A stretch of DNA of 64,000 nt from NCBI RefSeq assembly GCF_036227325.1, contig NZ_CP109467.1:1860001-1924000 (forward strand). Reading direction: 5' to 3'. The notes beneath the pieces are model-generated. The model saw only the letters and a list, made by a program, of their open reading frames with translations, did not search any database and was not told where the DNA came from. This stretch comes from Streptomyces sp. NBC_01465. Its GTDB lineage: Bacteria; Actinomycetota; Actinomycetes; Streptomycetales; Streptomycetaceae. This document shows, piece by piece, positions 1-10,541 of the stretch (position 1 is its first letter; each line of letters starts with the position of its first letter). A program made the translations under genes and the position numbers.

Positions 1-754
1 CGGGCGGGGTCTCGCCGCCGCCGGAACCCTGGTAGTACGGGTCGGCGTAGGACTGCTGGCCGTACGAGGTGTCGTACTGGCCGGTGTTGCTGCCGATGTA
101 CGGGTCCGAGTAGGCGGCGTAGCCCTGCTGGCCGGTGGCGTCGTAGTCGTACTGGCCCTGCTGGCCCTGCTGCTGGTCGTAGCCGCCGTAGGTGTCGTAA
201 CTCCCGTACTGGGCCTGCGCGTTGGCCCCGTACGCGGCCTCGCTGTAGATGCCGTACTGACCGGTGTCGTCCGGCATCGGCTGCGGGGCGTAGACCGACG
301 TGGAGTCGGCGGCCATGGCGTTGCCGTACGCGGGTGCGTCGAAGGAGGTGGTGTCGTAGCCGGGAGTGTCGAAACCCGAGCCCTCGAAGCCCTGCGTCGC
401 ATAGCCGGGCGCCGGCTCGTAACTGAGGTCCGAGACCTCCAGCGTCGGCTCCTGCTCCTCCGTCTCGCCGCCACCCCTGCGCCGGCGGCTGGCGCCGGGG
501 CTGCCGCCGATGGCCCAGCCCGTGGAGAAGCCACGGCGGAAGGACATCGTGACGTAGGTCTGGCCGAGCGCGAAGGCGACGGCGCCGAGCGCGATCACCA
601 GGACATTGGCGAGGAGCACGCCGATGACGACGCACAGGAAGCCGACGAAGGCCACCAGGCGCCAGCGCAGCCGCGCCTTGTACTGCAGCAGAACCTCGCC
701 GAGCAGCCACAGTGCGACCAGCCCGAACGCGATATAGAGGACCGTCCAGCCCAT
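1..754 (-). CDS. Membrane protein with Tyr/Gln/Gly-rich tail (3' end outside window)
   Basis: I do not recognise a function. The protein starts MGWTVLYIAF and has two hydrophobic segments (about residues 3-22 and 32-63), then a short basic and acidic linker containing RRRRGGG. From about residue 110 the rest is low-complexity sequence rich in Tyr, Gln, Gly, Asp, Ser and Thr, with recurring units such as QYGSYDTYGGYDQQQGQQG. The tail runs off the left edge of the window, so the C terminus is unseen. A purine-rich GGAGAGGGG lies just upstream of the ATG. The topology suggests a small membrane anchor carrying a long disordered region. Codon use is typical of the chromosome. The existence of the gene is fairly sure; its role is unknown. 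Confidence 0.8.
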   Translation of the reverse strand, partial: MGWTVLYIAFGLVALWLLGEVLLQYKARLRWRLVAFVGFLCVVIGVLLANVLVIALGAVAFALGQTYVTMSFRRGFSTGWAIGGSPGASRRRRGGGETEEQEPTLEVSDLSYEPAPGYATQGFEGSGFDTPGYDTTSFDAPAYGNAMAADSTSVYAPQPMPDDTGQYGIYSEAAYGANAQAQYGSYDTYGGYDQQQGQQGQYDYDATGQQGYAAYSDPYIGSNTGQYDTSYGQQSYADPYYQGSGGGETPP

Positions 755-805
755 GTCCGCCCCTCTCCTACGGCCACCGCCCGGGACTGGGGCGGGTACG
801 ACCGG

Positions 806-1723
806 TCACGACTGCTCGTGCAGTCCGAGATTCTCGTAGATTTCGAGGGTCGCCGTGGAGTTGTTCAGCGTGATGAAGTGCATCCCGGGGACTCCCTCGG
901 CAAGCAGCCTCGCACAGAATTCTGTGGCGAACTCGATGCCAATGGAGCGTACAGCCGCGGGGTCGTCCTTGGCGGCGAGGATCCGATCTTTCAGTGCCGG
1001 CGGGAAAACCGCTGTGGAGAGCTGCGGCAGCCGCTCCAGCATTTTGACCGTGGTGACCGGCATGACCTCGGGAATGATGGGCGTCTCGCAGCCCGCGGCG
1101 ACGACGCGGTCGCGCAGCCGCAGATAGCTCTCCGGGTCGAAGAACATCTGCGTGATGGCGTAGTCGGCGCCCGCCCGGCACTTGTCGACGAAGTGACGGA
1201 TGTCGCTGTCCCAGTCGGTGGAGCGCGGGTGCATCTCCGGGAACGCGGCGACGCCCACACAGAAGTCGCCGGACTCCTTGATGAGGCGGACCAGGTCGGC
1301 CGCGTACAGCACGCCCTGGGGGTGCTGCACCCACTCGCCCAGCGGGTCACCTGCCGGGTCGCCCCGGACGGCGAGGATGTTGCGGATCCCGGCGTCGGCG
1401 AACTGGCCGATGATGTTGCGCAGTTCGGCGACGGAGTGGTTCACCGCCGTGAGGTGCGCGACCGGGGTGAGCGTGGTGTTCGAGGTGATCGCCTCGGTGG
1501 CCCGCACGGTGCCCTCGCGCGAGGTGCCGCCCGCGCCGTACGTCACGGAGACGAAGCTGGGGGCCACCGCCTCGATGCGGCGCAGCGCGTTCCACAGATT
1601 CCGCTCGCCCTTCTCGGTCTTGGGCGCCGGAAACTCGAAGGAGTACGACGTCTTACCGGTCGCGAGATAGTCACGCACGGTCCGTGCGCGATCAGTCCTG
1701 GTGGAAGCTGTGCCGAAGGCCAT
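806..1723 (-). CDS. metF: Methylenetetrahydrofolate reductase
   Basis: This enzyme reduces 5,10-methylene-tetrahydrofolate to 5-methyl-tetrahydrofolate, the methyl donor for methionine synthesis, using an FAD-dependent TIM barrel. At 305 residues it matches bacterial MetF. Visible motifs are SFEFPAPKT (residues 28-36), whose Glu30 aligns with the catalytic Glu of E. coli MetF, then [10 protein letters not shown] (60-69), AVRGDPAGD (118-126) and TQMFFD (191-196). The ATG follows an 89 bp gap after thiE on the same strand, so co-transcription is possible but not shown. The position next to a Rv2175c-like gene resembles the mycobacterial Rv2172c region. I am confident of the family. Confidence 0.95.
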   Translation of the reverse strand: MAFGTASTRTDRARTVRDYLATGKTSYSFEFPAPKTEKGERNLWNALRRIEAVAPSFVSVTYGAGGTSREGTVRATEAITSNTTLTPVAHLTAVNHSVAELRNIIGQFADAGIRNILAVRGDPAGDPLGEWVQHPQGVLYAADLVRLIKESGDFCVGVAAFPEMHPRSTDWDSDIRHFVDKCRAGADYAITQMFFDPESYLRLRDRVVAAGCETPIIPEVMPVTTVKMLERLPQLSTAVFPPALKDRILAAKDDPAAVRSIGIEFATEFCARLLAEGVPGMHFITLNNSTATLEIYENLGLHEQS

Positions 1724-1812
1724 GCCCGCAGCGTAGTCAGGGCCGACCGCTCACCCAACCAGAGCTACGTAAATTGCCCGTTTTGTCCGCTACTTGTCCA
1801 CGCTTCGGACAC

Positions 1813-2469
1813 TTAAGAGTTACGGGCCCGGACCCGCTTCGCCAGATCCGCCGCCGCCGCTGCCGGATCGGCCGCCTCGGTGATCGCCCGTACGACGACG
1901 ATCCTGCGCGCCCCCGCGTCGAGCACCTCGTCCAGATTGGCCGCGTCGATCCCGCCGATGGCGAACCAGGGGCGCTGCGTGGTGAGCGTGGCCGCGTACC
2001 GGACGAGGTCCAGGCCCGGGGCGTACCGGCCCGGCTTGGTCGGGGTGGGCCAGCAGGGGCCGGTGCAGAAGTAGTCCACGCCGACCTCGGCCGCTGCGGC
2101 GTCCACTTCGGACTCGGCGTGCGTGGAACGGCCGATCAGGACGTCCTGGCCGAGGATCGCGCGGGCGGCGGGGACCGGGAGGTCGCCCTGGCCCAGGTGC
2201 AGCACATCGGCGCCGATCGCATGGGCGACGTCCGCCCGGTCGTTCACGGCGAGGAGCTTGCCGTGCCTGCGGCAGGCGTCGGCGAAGACCTGGAGGTGCT
2301 CCAGCTCCTCGGCGGCCTCCATGCCCTTGTCGCGCAGCTGCACGATGTCGACACCACTGGTGAGAACGGCGTCGAGGAACTCCGGCAGGTCGCCCTGGCG
2401 CTTGCGGGCGTCCGTGCACAGATACAGCCGGGCGTCGGACAGCAGCTCAGGAGCTTGGGCCGTGGTCAT
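1813..2469 (-). CDS. thiE: Thiamine-phosphate synthase
   Basis: ThiE couples hydroxymethylpyrimidine pyrophosphate with thiazole phosphate to give thiamine phosphate. The 218-residue protein has the usual landmarks: QLRDK (44-48), NDR (76-78), HLGQ (91-94), [11 protein letters not shown] (137-147) and IGGI (171-174). I chose the ATG giving [10 protein letters not shown] because it is preceded by GGGGGAAT at suitable spacing; an upstream in-frame ATG at 2532 would read through the terminator hairpin of the gene before it. The other thiazole genes (thiO, thiS, thiG) are 3 kb away on the opposite strand behind a TPP riboswitch. I see no riboswitch before thiE itself. Confidence 0.95.
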   Translation of the reverse strand: MTTAQAPELLSDARLYLCTDARKRQGDLPEFLDAVLTSGVDIVQLRDKGMEAAEELEHLQVFADACRRHGKLLAVNDRADVAHAIGADVLHLGQGDLPVPAARAILGQDVLIGRSTHAESEVDAAAAEVGVDYFCTGPCWPTPTKPGRYAPGLDLVRYAATLTTQRPWFAIGGIDAANLDEVLDAGARRIVVVRAITEAADPAAAAADLAKRVRARNS

Positions 2470-2494
2470 CGTGCATTCCCCCGCGGTTGATGAG

Positions 2495-2532
2495 GTGTAC
2501 GGGGCCGGACCGCGCGGCCCGGCCCCGTACAC
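2495..2532 (-). terminator. Hairpin terminator of the Rv2175c-like gene
   Basis: The arms GTGTACGGGGCCGG (2495-2508) and its exact complement (2519-2532) enclose a 10-base loop. The hairpin lies 17 bases past the stop codon of the minus-strand HTH gene and before the thiE start. There is no T-run, which is common for Streptomyces terminators. Confidence 0.65.
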
Positions 2533-2548
2533 CCTTGTTCTGTCTCGG

Positions 2549-2914
2549 TCAGAGAGCGAGCGCCTGGGCCCGGCGCTTCACCTCCGTACCGCGATTCTCA
2601 CTCAGGGCCTGCGCGGGGGTCCCCGGCAGGGTCTCGTCCGGAGTGAAGAGCCACTCCAGCATCTCTTCGTCGCTGAAGCCGTCGTCCCGCAGGACCGTCA
2701 GGAGCCCGGGCAGGCCCTTGACGATCTTTCCGCCGTCGATGAAGGCGGCAGGCACCTGCAGCGAGCGGTTCTCACCGCGGCGCACGGCGATCAGCTGGCC
2801 TTCCTTGACCAGCTGGCGCACCCGCGTCACCTCGATGTCGAACTTTTCGGCGATGTCGGGGAGGTACAGCCACGCAGGGACGAGAGCTTCGATGTTTGCG
2901 TCATTCTCGGTCAC
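2549..2914 (-). CDS. Rv2175c-family winged-helix DNA-binding protein
   Basis: This 121-residue protein starts at a GTG ([10 protein letters not shown]). Residues 17-46 ([20 protein letters not shown] then [11 protein letters not shown]) form an HTH of the excisionase/MerR-like kind: a helix pair followed by a basic wing. Residues 70-110 hold a conserved C-terminal segment ([17 protein letters not shown]). This is the pattern of mycobacterial Rv2175c, a DNA-binding protein reported as a substrate of the kinase PknL. A PASTA kinase also lies in this window, 5 kb away, which keeps that pairing plausible here (inference). The gene ends in its own hairpin terminator and diverges from the methyltransferase-like gene at 3002. 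Confidence 0.85.
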   Translation of the reverse strand: MTENDANIEALVPAWLYLPDIAEKFDIEVTRVRQLVKEGQLIAVRRGENRSLQVPAAFIDGGKIVKGLPGLLTVLRDDGFSDEEMLEWLFTPDETLPGTPAQALSENRGTEVKRRAQALAL

Positions 2915-3001
2915 AGAACAAGCCTGCCATCTGGGACTGACACTCGGTACCCGGGCCGGTCCCGGCGTGCGCATGAAGCACGCCAATGTTCGGATCGGAC
3001 C

Positions 3002-3709
3002 ATGGAATGCGCACGTCCGACCGGCGAGATCCTGGTCACATCGCGCCCGCTCGACGAGTACTGCGCCCTCTTCGGCCTGACCCGGGCGTCCCTGGCCCAC
3101 GCCCTGACCCGGGGGCCTCTGCTCGACTGCCCCGGCGGGGCCGCCGGCCTGGTGGCCGAGGTGCGCGCGCTCGGCGGCCGGGCCGTCGCGGTGGATCCGG
3201 CGTACGCGGCCATGGGCGAAATCACCGGCCACGCGCTGGCCGGGCGGGCGGCGATGGCGGCCCAGCTGGCGACCGCCCCCGAGATCTCCCCGGCGGCGCT
3301 GAGCGGCCGCCCTGAGGCGTATCTGCGCAGCTGGGACCGGGCGCGGGAGCTGTTCGCCGCCGACGTCAGACGCCATCCCGGCGACTACGTCGCGGCCCTG
3401 CTGCCCCGGCTGCCGTTCGCCGACGGCGTGTTCGGGACGGCTCTGAGCTCGTATCTGCTCTTCGCCTATCCGGGCGTCTTCTCCCCCGCCGACCAACTGG
3501 CCGGGCTGCGCGAACTGGTCCGCGTCACCGCCCCCGGCGGCGAGGTGCGGATCCATCCGCTGCACGACGCGCACGGCCGCCGCTCCCCGCACCTGAACGA
3601 GCTGCGCTTCGCGCTCGGCACCCACGGCATCAGCAGCTCGCTGCTGCGCTTCCCCCGGCCGGGCGACGGCCGGACGCGCACCGTGCTCGTACTGCGGCGG
3701 GCCCGCTAG
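3002..3709 (+). CDS. Class I SAM-dependent methyltransferase-like protein
   Basis: The 235-residue protein has a class I methyltransferase core. Motif I reads LLDCPGGAAG (40-49), with Asp42 starting the glycine loop. An acidic residue ends strand 2 (AVAVDP, 61-66), and LPRLPFADGVFG with a following LRELVRVTAPGGEVRIHPL segment matches motifs IV-VI. The substrate cannot be told. No good ribosome-binding site precedes the ATG at 3002; a start a few codons later is possible. The stop overlaps the stop of the convergent oxidoreductase by four bases. The family call is sound, but methyl transfer is inferred from the fold only. Confidence 0.75.
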   Translation: MECARPTGEILVTSRPLDEYCALFGLTRASLAHALTRGPLLDCPGGAAGLVAEVRALGGRAVAVDPAYAAMGEITGHALAGRAAMAAQLATAPEISPAALSGRPEAYLRSWDRARELFAADVRRHPGDYVAALLPRLPFADGVFGTALSSYLLFAYPGVFSPADQLAGLRELVRVTAPGGEVRIHPLHDAHGRRSPHLNELRFALGTHGISSSLLRFPRPGDGRTRTVLVLRRAR

Positions 3710-4908
3710 AGGACAGCCGACTTCAGCGCTACGGAAGGATCGGCGGCCCGCACCGGGTCCAGCGCGGCCCCCGACTCGATGAGCTTGCGCCCCTGCGCCA
3801 GATCGCGGGGCCGGCCCACGGCGAGGACCGCGACCAGGCGCCCCTCGCGCAGCCAGCACACCGACCAGGAGGGCGTGAGGGGGTCGCCGCGCCACAGCAG
3901 GGTGTCGGCGGCGGCATGGTGGCCCGCGTACTGGACGAAGCGCCCGAACTGCTCCGACCAGAAGTACGGGACCGGGTCGTAGGTCTCCGCGTCCGTCCCG
4001 ATGATGTTCGCCGCGACCGTGCGCGGCCCCTGCAGCGCGTTGTCCCAGTGGTGGACGAGGAGGCGCTCGCCGTAGCGCCCGGAGGGGAAGGAGGCGCAGT
4101 CCCCGACCGCGTAGACCTCGGGGAGCGAGGAGCGCAGCTGTGCGTCGGCGGTGACCGCGCCGTCCGGGCCGAGCGCGATGCCGGAGCCCTCCAGCCATCC
4201 GGTCGCGGGCCGGGCGCCGATCCCGACGACCACGGCTCCGGCCGACAGCCTGCGGCCGTCCGCGAGCACGACCGTGCCGGGCTCGATCTCCGACACCCGT
4301 ACGCCGGTGAGGAGTTCGACGCCGTTCTCCGCGTACCAGTCGGCCATGGGTGCGGCGATCTCCGCGGGCAGCGCGCCTGTGAGGGGCCGGTCGGCCGCCT
4401 CGACCACCGTCACCGTGCAGCCCGCGGCGCGTGCGGCCGTGGCGAACTCCGCGCCGATCCAGCCCGCGCCGACGACGACCACGTCCTGCTGGGCGGCGAG
4501 GACCGGCCGCAGCCGTCCGGCGTCGTCGAGCGTACGGAGCAGATGGACACCCGGGACGCCTTCGGTCCCGGGGAGCGACAGGGGGTACGCGCCGGTGGCG
4601 AGGACGAGGGTGTCGTACGGGACGGGACCCGCGGTGGTGTCCAGCTCGCGCGCCTGCGGGCGCAGCCCCTTCACCTCGCGCCCCAGAAGCAGTTCGACGC
4701 CGAGCGCGTCGAAGTCGACGTCGAAGGCGGAGCTCTCTGCCGTGCCGAGCAGGACCGCCTTGGAGAGCGGCGGCCGGTCGTACGGCGGGTGCGGTTCCGC
4801 TCCGATCAGCGTGACGGTGCCGCCGAAGCCCTGTTCGCGCAGGGCGACCGCGGTCTGGACGCCCGCCATGCCGGCGCCGACGATGACGACTTTCCTCTGC
4901 TCGCTCAC
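3706..4908 (-). CDS. FAD/NAD(P)-dependent oxidoreductase, ferredoxin-reductase-like
   Basis: This 400-residue flavoprotein has two Rossmann dinucleotide motifs: GAGMAG at 11-16 for FAD and GAGWIG at 147-152 for NAD(P)H. It also has the second FAD motif YAVGDCA (266-272). The late segment VPYFWSEQFG (313-322) is characteristic of the rubredoxin/ferredoxin reductases that feed cytochrome P450s and dioxygenases. No partner ferredoxin or oxygenase is encoded alongside, so the electron acceptor is unknown. The start ATG (MSEQRKVVIVGAG) places the FAD motif at the usual distance from the N terminus. It is convergent with the methyltransferase-like gene. Confidence 0.88.
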   Translation of the reverse strand: MSEQRKVVIVGAGMAGVQTAVALREQGFGGTVTLIGAEPHPPYDRPPLSKAVLLGTAESSAFDVDFDALGVELLLGREVKGLRPQARELDTTAGPVPYDTLVLATGAYPLSLPGTEGVPGVHLLRTLDDAGRLRPVLAAQQDVVVVGAGWIGAEFATAARAAGCTVTVVEAADRPLTGALPAEIAAPMADWYAENGVELLTGVRVSEIEPGTVVLADGRRLSAGAVVVGIGARPATGWLEGSGIALGPDGAVTADAQLRSSLPEVYAVGDCASFPSGRYGERLLVHHWDNALQGPRTVAANIIGTDAETYDPVPYFWSEQFGRFVQYAGHHAAADTLLWRGDPLTPSWSVCWLREGRLVAVLAVGRPRDLAQGRKLIESGAALDPVRAADPSVALKSAVL

Positions 4909-4917
4909 CGGGCCACC

Positions 4918-5289
4918 TTAACTATCTGACGGACCGTCAGGAAAGGGGCTTCCTCGCAGCTCCTCCACCACACTCGTCCCACTGCCCTCCTGCGACTCCC
5001 ACTCCCAGGTCTCCTCCAGCCGGATCCGCCCGTCCGGGAGTTCGGAGACGACCGAGGCACAGTGCCCCGACGAGGTCTGTCCGTCGCGCTTGAGCTGCAC
5101 GTACCGGAAGTCGAGCCGGTCCCCGACGCGCGTGCCGACGAGCCGTCCGTGCACCACGTCCCCGCCCTCGTACTCGGCCCAGATCCGGCCCTCCCGCTCG
5201 TGGTACGTGAAGCGCGTCGCGGTCCCCACCTGGCCGGGCGCCTGGTCCGCGACCGGCGAGAGGACGAGTCCGTCGAGGAGACGTGCCAC
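4918..5289 (-). CDS. Conserved small protein of unknown function
   Basis: This is a 123-residue soluble protein (MARLLDGLVL start). Its middle alternates charged and hydrophobic residues in a beta-rich pattern: RIWAEYEGGDVVHGRLVGTR, DRLDFRYVQL, then SGHCASVV and RIRLEETWEWES. This looks like a small beta-barrel or lipocalin-like domain. Similar sequences in actinomycetes have sometimes been labelled N-acetylglutamate synthase, but nothing here resembles a GNAT acetyltransferase, so I would not carry that name over. It ends 10 bases before the start of the flavoprotein gene on the same strand, so the two are probably co-transcribed. It diverges from the TPP-riboswitch-controlled thiO operon. 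Confidence 0.8.
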   Translation of the reverse strand: MARLLDGLVLSPVADQAPGQVGTATRFTYHEREGRIWAEYEGGDVVHGRLVGTRVGDRLDFRYVQLKRDGQTSSGHCASVVSELPDGRIRLEETWEWESQEGSGTSVVEELRGSPFPDGPSDS

Positions 5290-5348
5290 AGCTGCTGCTC
5301 CCTTACTGCGCGCCGAGGGCTGGGTTTAGGGTGGCCACCGTAAAGCAC

Positions 5349-5440
5349 TCGCGGGAGCCCGGACGCACCGGGCTGAGAGGGAGGCTGGGCGGCCTCCGAC
5401 CGTACGAACCTGATCCGGGTCATGCCGGCGAAGGGAGGGG
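5349..5440 (+). promoter_or_regulatory. TPP riboswitch (THI element)
   Basis: The conserved THI-box blocks are in order. CACCGGGCTGAGAGGG (5367-5382) holds the pyrimidine-sensing CTGAGA. GAACCTGATCCGGGTCATGC (5406-5425) with CGGCGAAGGGAGG (5426-5438) is the pyrophosphate-sensing side and closing P1 strand. The last strand contains GGGAGG, the apparent ribosome-binding site of thiO whose ATG is at 5451. Binding of thiamine pyrophosphate would thus be expected to hide the translation start directly (inference). There is no T-rich terminator in between. Confidence 0.93.
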
Positions 5441-5450
5441 CTGGACGCCC

Positions 5451-7590
<2,140 letters not shown>

Positions 7591-7681
7591 GAGGCGTCTC
7601 CCGGGCCACTCCCCTGTCACAGCTCGGCTGCAGTCCGGCACCGACCGCAGCGGCCCGGACCAGGGTGTCAGCCCCGCCTCG

Positions 7682-7696
7682 TAGACTCGCTGCGTG
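7682..7696 (+). promoter_or_regulatory. Possible leaderless -10 element of the kinase gene
   Basis: TAGACT (7682-7687) sits six bases before the GTG start codon at 7694, and no ribosome-binding site is visible. This spacing is what a leaderless actinomycete transcript shows. No convincing -35 box is present, so the call rests on the -10 box alone. Confidence 0.4.
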
Positions 7697-9610
7697 GATA
7701 CGACCCTCCAGGACCCCCTCGTCGGGCAGCTGCTCGACGGCCGCTACCGGGTAGAGGCGCGCATCGCCGTCGGTGGCATGGCCACGGTCTACCGGGCCGT
7801 CGACACCCGCCTCGACCGCGTGCTCGCCCTCAAGGTGATGCACCCGGCCCTCGCCGCCGACGCCGCTTTCGTCGAGCGGTTCATCCGCGAGGCCAAGTCC
7901 GTCGCGCGCCTCGCCCACCCCAATGTGGTCGGCGTCTTCGACCAGGGCGCGCAGGGTGCGTACGTCTATCTCGCGATGGAGTACGTCGCCGGGTGCACCC
8001 TGCGCGACGTGCTCCGCGACCGCGGCGCGCTGCAGCCGCGCGCGGCCCTGGACATCCTGGAGCCGGTCCTGGCCGCGCTCGGCGCAGCCCACCGCGCCGG
8101 TTTCGTCCACCGGGACATGAAGCCGGAGAACGTCCTGATAGGGGACGACGGCCGGGTGAAGGTCGCCGACTTCGGTCTCGTACGGGCCGTGGACACGGTG
8201 ACGAGCACCACCGGCACCCTGCTGGGCACGGTCTCCTATCTGGCGCCCGAGCAGATCGAGCACGGCACGGCCGACCCGCGCGTGGACGTCTACGCCTGCG
8301 GTGTCGTCCTGTACGAGATGCTGACCGGCGCCAAGCCGCACACCGGCGAGACCCCGGCCCAGGTCCTCTACCGCCATCTGAACGAGGACGTGCCCCCGCC
8401 GTCCGCCGCCGTCCCCGGCCTCGCGGCCGCCCTCGACGACCTGGTCGCGGCCGCGACCGCGCGCAATCCCGAGCTCCGTCCGTACGACGCGGTGGCCCTG
8501 CTCGGCATGGTCCAGGAGGCCCGCGCCGCACTCGCCGACGAGCAGCTGGACGCGGTCCCGCCACAGGCCAGGACCGTGGAGCAGAGCGGCACCGAGGACC
8601 GTACGAGCGTGATTCCACGCGCCCTGCCCGCCGAGGACGCCGTACACCGCACGAGCCGCCTCGAGATGGCGCCCCTGCCCCCGCACCCGCCGCAGTCGGC
8701 GCACCCCCCGCGGCGCCGGCGCAGCAGACGCGGACCGATCGCGATCGTCGCCGCCCTGCTGCTCGTCCTCGGGCTCGGCGCCGGGGTCTGGTACATCAAC
8801 TCGGGCCAGTTCACCCGCGTGCCTTCGCTCCTCGGCCAGACCCAGAAGGAGGCCAAGGCGCGGCTCGCCTCGGCCGGGCTCGACGTGAAGAAGATCAACC
8901 ACGACTTCAGCGACAGCTACACCCGTGGCACGGTCATGGCCTCCGACCCCACGTCCGGCACCCGTATCCGCGACAACGGTTCGGTGACCATCACGGTCTC
9001 CGACGGCCCCCGGGTCGTGACGGTCCCCGACGTCACGGGCAAGACCCTGGCCGAGGCCCGGGCCGAGCTCAAGCGCAAGGGTCTCGCGCCCGGTCTGGTC
9101 ACCCGCGAGTTCAACGACTCCGTCGACCAGGGCAGTGTCATCTCGACGGACCCGGCCCCCGGCACCGAGCGCAACGCGGACTCCGCCGTGGCCATCACCG
9201 TCTCCAAGGGTTCGCCCGTCGACGTCCCCGGCGTCATCGGCGAAACCGAGGACGACGCCCGCTCCGCCCTGGAGGACGAGGGGTTCAAGGTCGTGATCGC
9301 GCCGGAGCGGGTCGACTCCGCCGAGGACGAGGGCTCCGTCGCACAGCAGTCCCCGGCCGAGGACGCGCAGGCGGCCGCGGGCGACACCATCACCCTCACG
9401 ATCTCCAACGGCCCGAAGCCCGTCGAGGTCCCCGACGTCGTCGGCGAGAGCATCGCCGACGCCACGAAGGACCTGAAGGAGGCGGGCTTCGACGTCAAGG
9501 TCGACCGCGCCTTCCCCTTCCTCTCCGACACGATCGCGAGCCAGTCCGTGGACGGCGGCGAGACGGCCCTGCAGGGCGACACCATCACCATCAAGACCAA
9601 GGGACTCTGA
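7694..9610 (+). CDS. PASTA-domain Ser/Thr protein kinase (PknB/Stk family)
   Basis: This 638-residue membrane kinase probably senses cell-wall fragments. The kinase domain (about 18-285) has the glycine loop IAVGGMATVY (24-33), ATP-binding Lys47, the RD-type catalytic loop HRDMKPEN (139-146, base Asp141), DFG (159-161) and APEQ (184-187). A Pro-rich basic juxtamembrane stretch leads to one transmembrane helix (about 349-368). Four extracellular PASTA repeats follow (about 375-441, 443-508, 510-574, 577-638). The start is the GTG at 7694. In M. tuberculosis the kinase in the syntenic region is PknL, which as I recall lacks PASTA repeats, so the domain structure here is closer to PknB. Partners are not shown by the sequence. 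Confidence 0.95.
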   Translation: MDTTLQDPLVGQLLDGRYRVEARIAVGGMATVYRAVDTRLDRVLALKVMHPALAADAAFVERFIREAKSVARLAHPNVVGVFDQGAQGAYVYLAMEYVAGCTLRDVLRDRGALQPRAALDILEPVLAALGAAHRAGFVHRDMKPENVLIGDDGRVKVADFGLVRAVDTVTSTTGTLLGTVSYLAPEQIEHGTADPRVDVYACGVVLYEMLTGAKPHTGETPAQVLYRHLNEDVPPPSAAVPGLAAALDDLVAAATARNPELRPYDAVALLGMVQEARAALADEQLDAVPPQARTVEQSGTEDRTSVIPRALPAEDAVHRTSRLEMAPLPPHPPQSAHPPRRRRSRRGPIAIVAALLLVLGLGAGVWYINSGQFTRVPSLLGQTQKEAKARLASAGLDVKKINHDFSDSYTRGTVMASDPTSGTRIRDNGSVTITVSDGPRVVTVPDVTGKTLAEARAELKRKGLAPGLVTREFNDSVDQGSVISTDPAPGTERNADSAVAITVSKGSPVDVPGVIGETEDDARSALEDEGFKVVIAPERVDSAEDEGSVAQQSPAEDAQAAAGDTITLTISNGPKPVEVPDVVGESIADATKDLKEAGFDVKVDRAFPFLSDTIASQSVDGGETALQGDTITIKTKGL

Positions 9611-9618
9611 TCCACCCC

Positions 9619-10470
9619 ATGCGCAACCCCATCGGCGGCCATGTCCCCGTGGCCGGCGGCCTCGCCAAGGTCGGCCTCTCGTACGCACGCGAACTCGGCG
9701 CCGAGACCGTCCAGGTCTTCGTCGCCAATCCGCGCGGCTGGGCCACTCCGGCCGGGAACCCGGCCCAGGACGAGCAGTTCAGGGCCGAATGCGCGGCCGA
9801 GTCGATCCCGGCGTACGTCCACGCCCCGTATCTGATCAACTTCGGCTCGCACACCGAGGCGACGGTGGAGAAGTCGGTGGAGTCGCTGCGCCACTCGCTG
9901 CGCCGTGGCCGCGAGATCGGCGCGCTGGGCGTGGTGGTGCACACCGGTTCGGCGACCGGCGGCCGCCCGCGCGCGGAGGCGCTCGCGCAGGTACGCACCC
10001 ATCTGCTGCCCCTGCTCGACGAGCTGACCCACGACGACGACCCGTTCCTGCTCCTCGAGTCGACCGCCGGCCAGGGCTCCTCGCTCTGCTCGCGCACCTG
10101 GGACTTCGGCCCGTACTTCGAGGCGCTGGACTCCCACCCGAAGCTGGGCGTCTGCCTGGACACCTGCCACATCTTCGCCGCGGGCCACGATCTGGCGGGC
10201 CCCGGCGGTATGAAGCAGACCCTCGACCTGCTGGTGGACACGGTCGGCGAGGGCCGCCTCAAGCTGATCCACGCCAACGACTCCAAGGACGTGACCGGCG
10301 CGCACAAGGACCGTCACGAGAACATCGGCGCAGGTCACATCGGCGAGGAGCCGTTCCGCGAGCTGCTCGCGCATCCGGCGACCGAGGGCGTTCCGCTGAT
10401 CATCGAGACCCCCGGCGGCACGGAAGGACACAAGGCGGACGTGGAGCTGCTGAAGTCTCTGCGCCCTTGA
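9619..10470 (+). CDS. nfo: Deoxyribonuclease IV (AP endonuclease, Nfo family)
   Basis: Endonuclease IV cleaves DNA 5' of abasic sites in base-excision repair, using three zinc ions in a TIM barrel. The 283-residue protein matches the family length and shows GGHVPVAGGL near the start, YVHAPYLINF with the first metal His, VVHTGS, LLLEST, CLDTCHIFAAGHD, KLIHANDSKD and IIETPGG. These carry the expected His, Asp and Glu ligands. The ATG lies eight bases after the kinase stop, so the gene is probably translated from the same transcript; a start a few codons upstream inside the kinase gene cannot be excluded. It ends just before the copper-type palindrome of the next gene. Confidence 0.92.
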   Translation: MRNPIGGHVPVAGGLAKVGLSYARELGAETVQVFVANPRGWATPAGNPAQDEQFRAECAAESIPAYVHAPYLINFGSHTEATVEKSVESLRHSLRRGREIGALGVVVHTGSATGGRPRAEALAQVRTHLLPLLDELTHDDDPFLLLESTAGQGSSLCSRTWDFGPYFEALDSHPKLGVCLDTCHIFAAGHDLAGPGGMKQTLDLLVDTVGEGRLKLIHANDSKDVTGAHKDRHENIGAGHIGEEPFRELLAHPATEGVPLIIETPGGTEGHKADVELLKSLRP

Positions 10471-10474
10471 TGGA

Positions 10475-10491
10475 ATACCCCCAGGGGGTAT
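10475..10491 (+). promoter_or_regulatory. CsoR-like GC-rich palindrome before the DUF4396 gene
   Basis: ATACCCCCAGGGGGTAT is a 17-base perfect dyad around a central A, starting five bases after the nfo stop and 50 bases before the next ATG. TACCC-GGGTA dyads of this form are the operators of copper-sensing CsoR repressors in actinomycetes. The neighbouring His-rich gene fits a metal-responsive target. CsoR binding is inferred from pattern only. Confidence 0.65.
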
Positions 10492-10541
10492 ACGGTTTTT
10501 GTCATCGACAGGAACCGCTATCCGGCGATGGGGGCCAAGCC

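Noticed and set aside
2470..2548. A second TPP riboswitch before thiE
   Set aside because: The short leader contains only the neighbouring terminator hairpin and no CTGAGA or CCTGATC blocks.
2549..4198. 549-codon open frame on the minus strand reaching into the flavoprotein gene
   Set aside because: Only the last 121 codons match the HTH protein family. The rest is antisense to the methyltransferase-like gene and has low-complexity Arg/Gly/Ala composition.
4918..5289. N-acetylglutamate synthase
   Set aside because: This label circulates for similar proteins, but the sequence has no GNAT acetyltransferase motif and is far too short.
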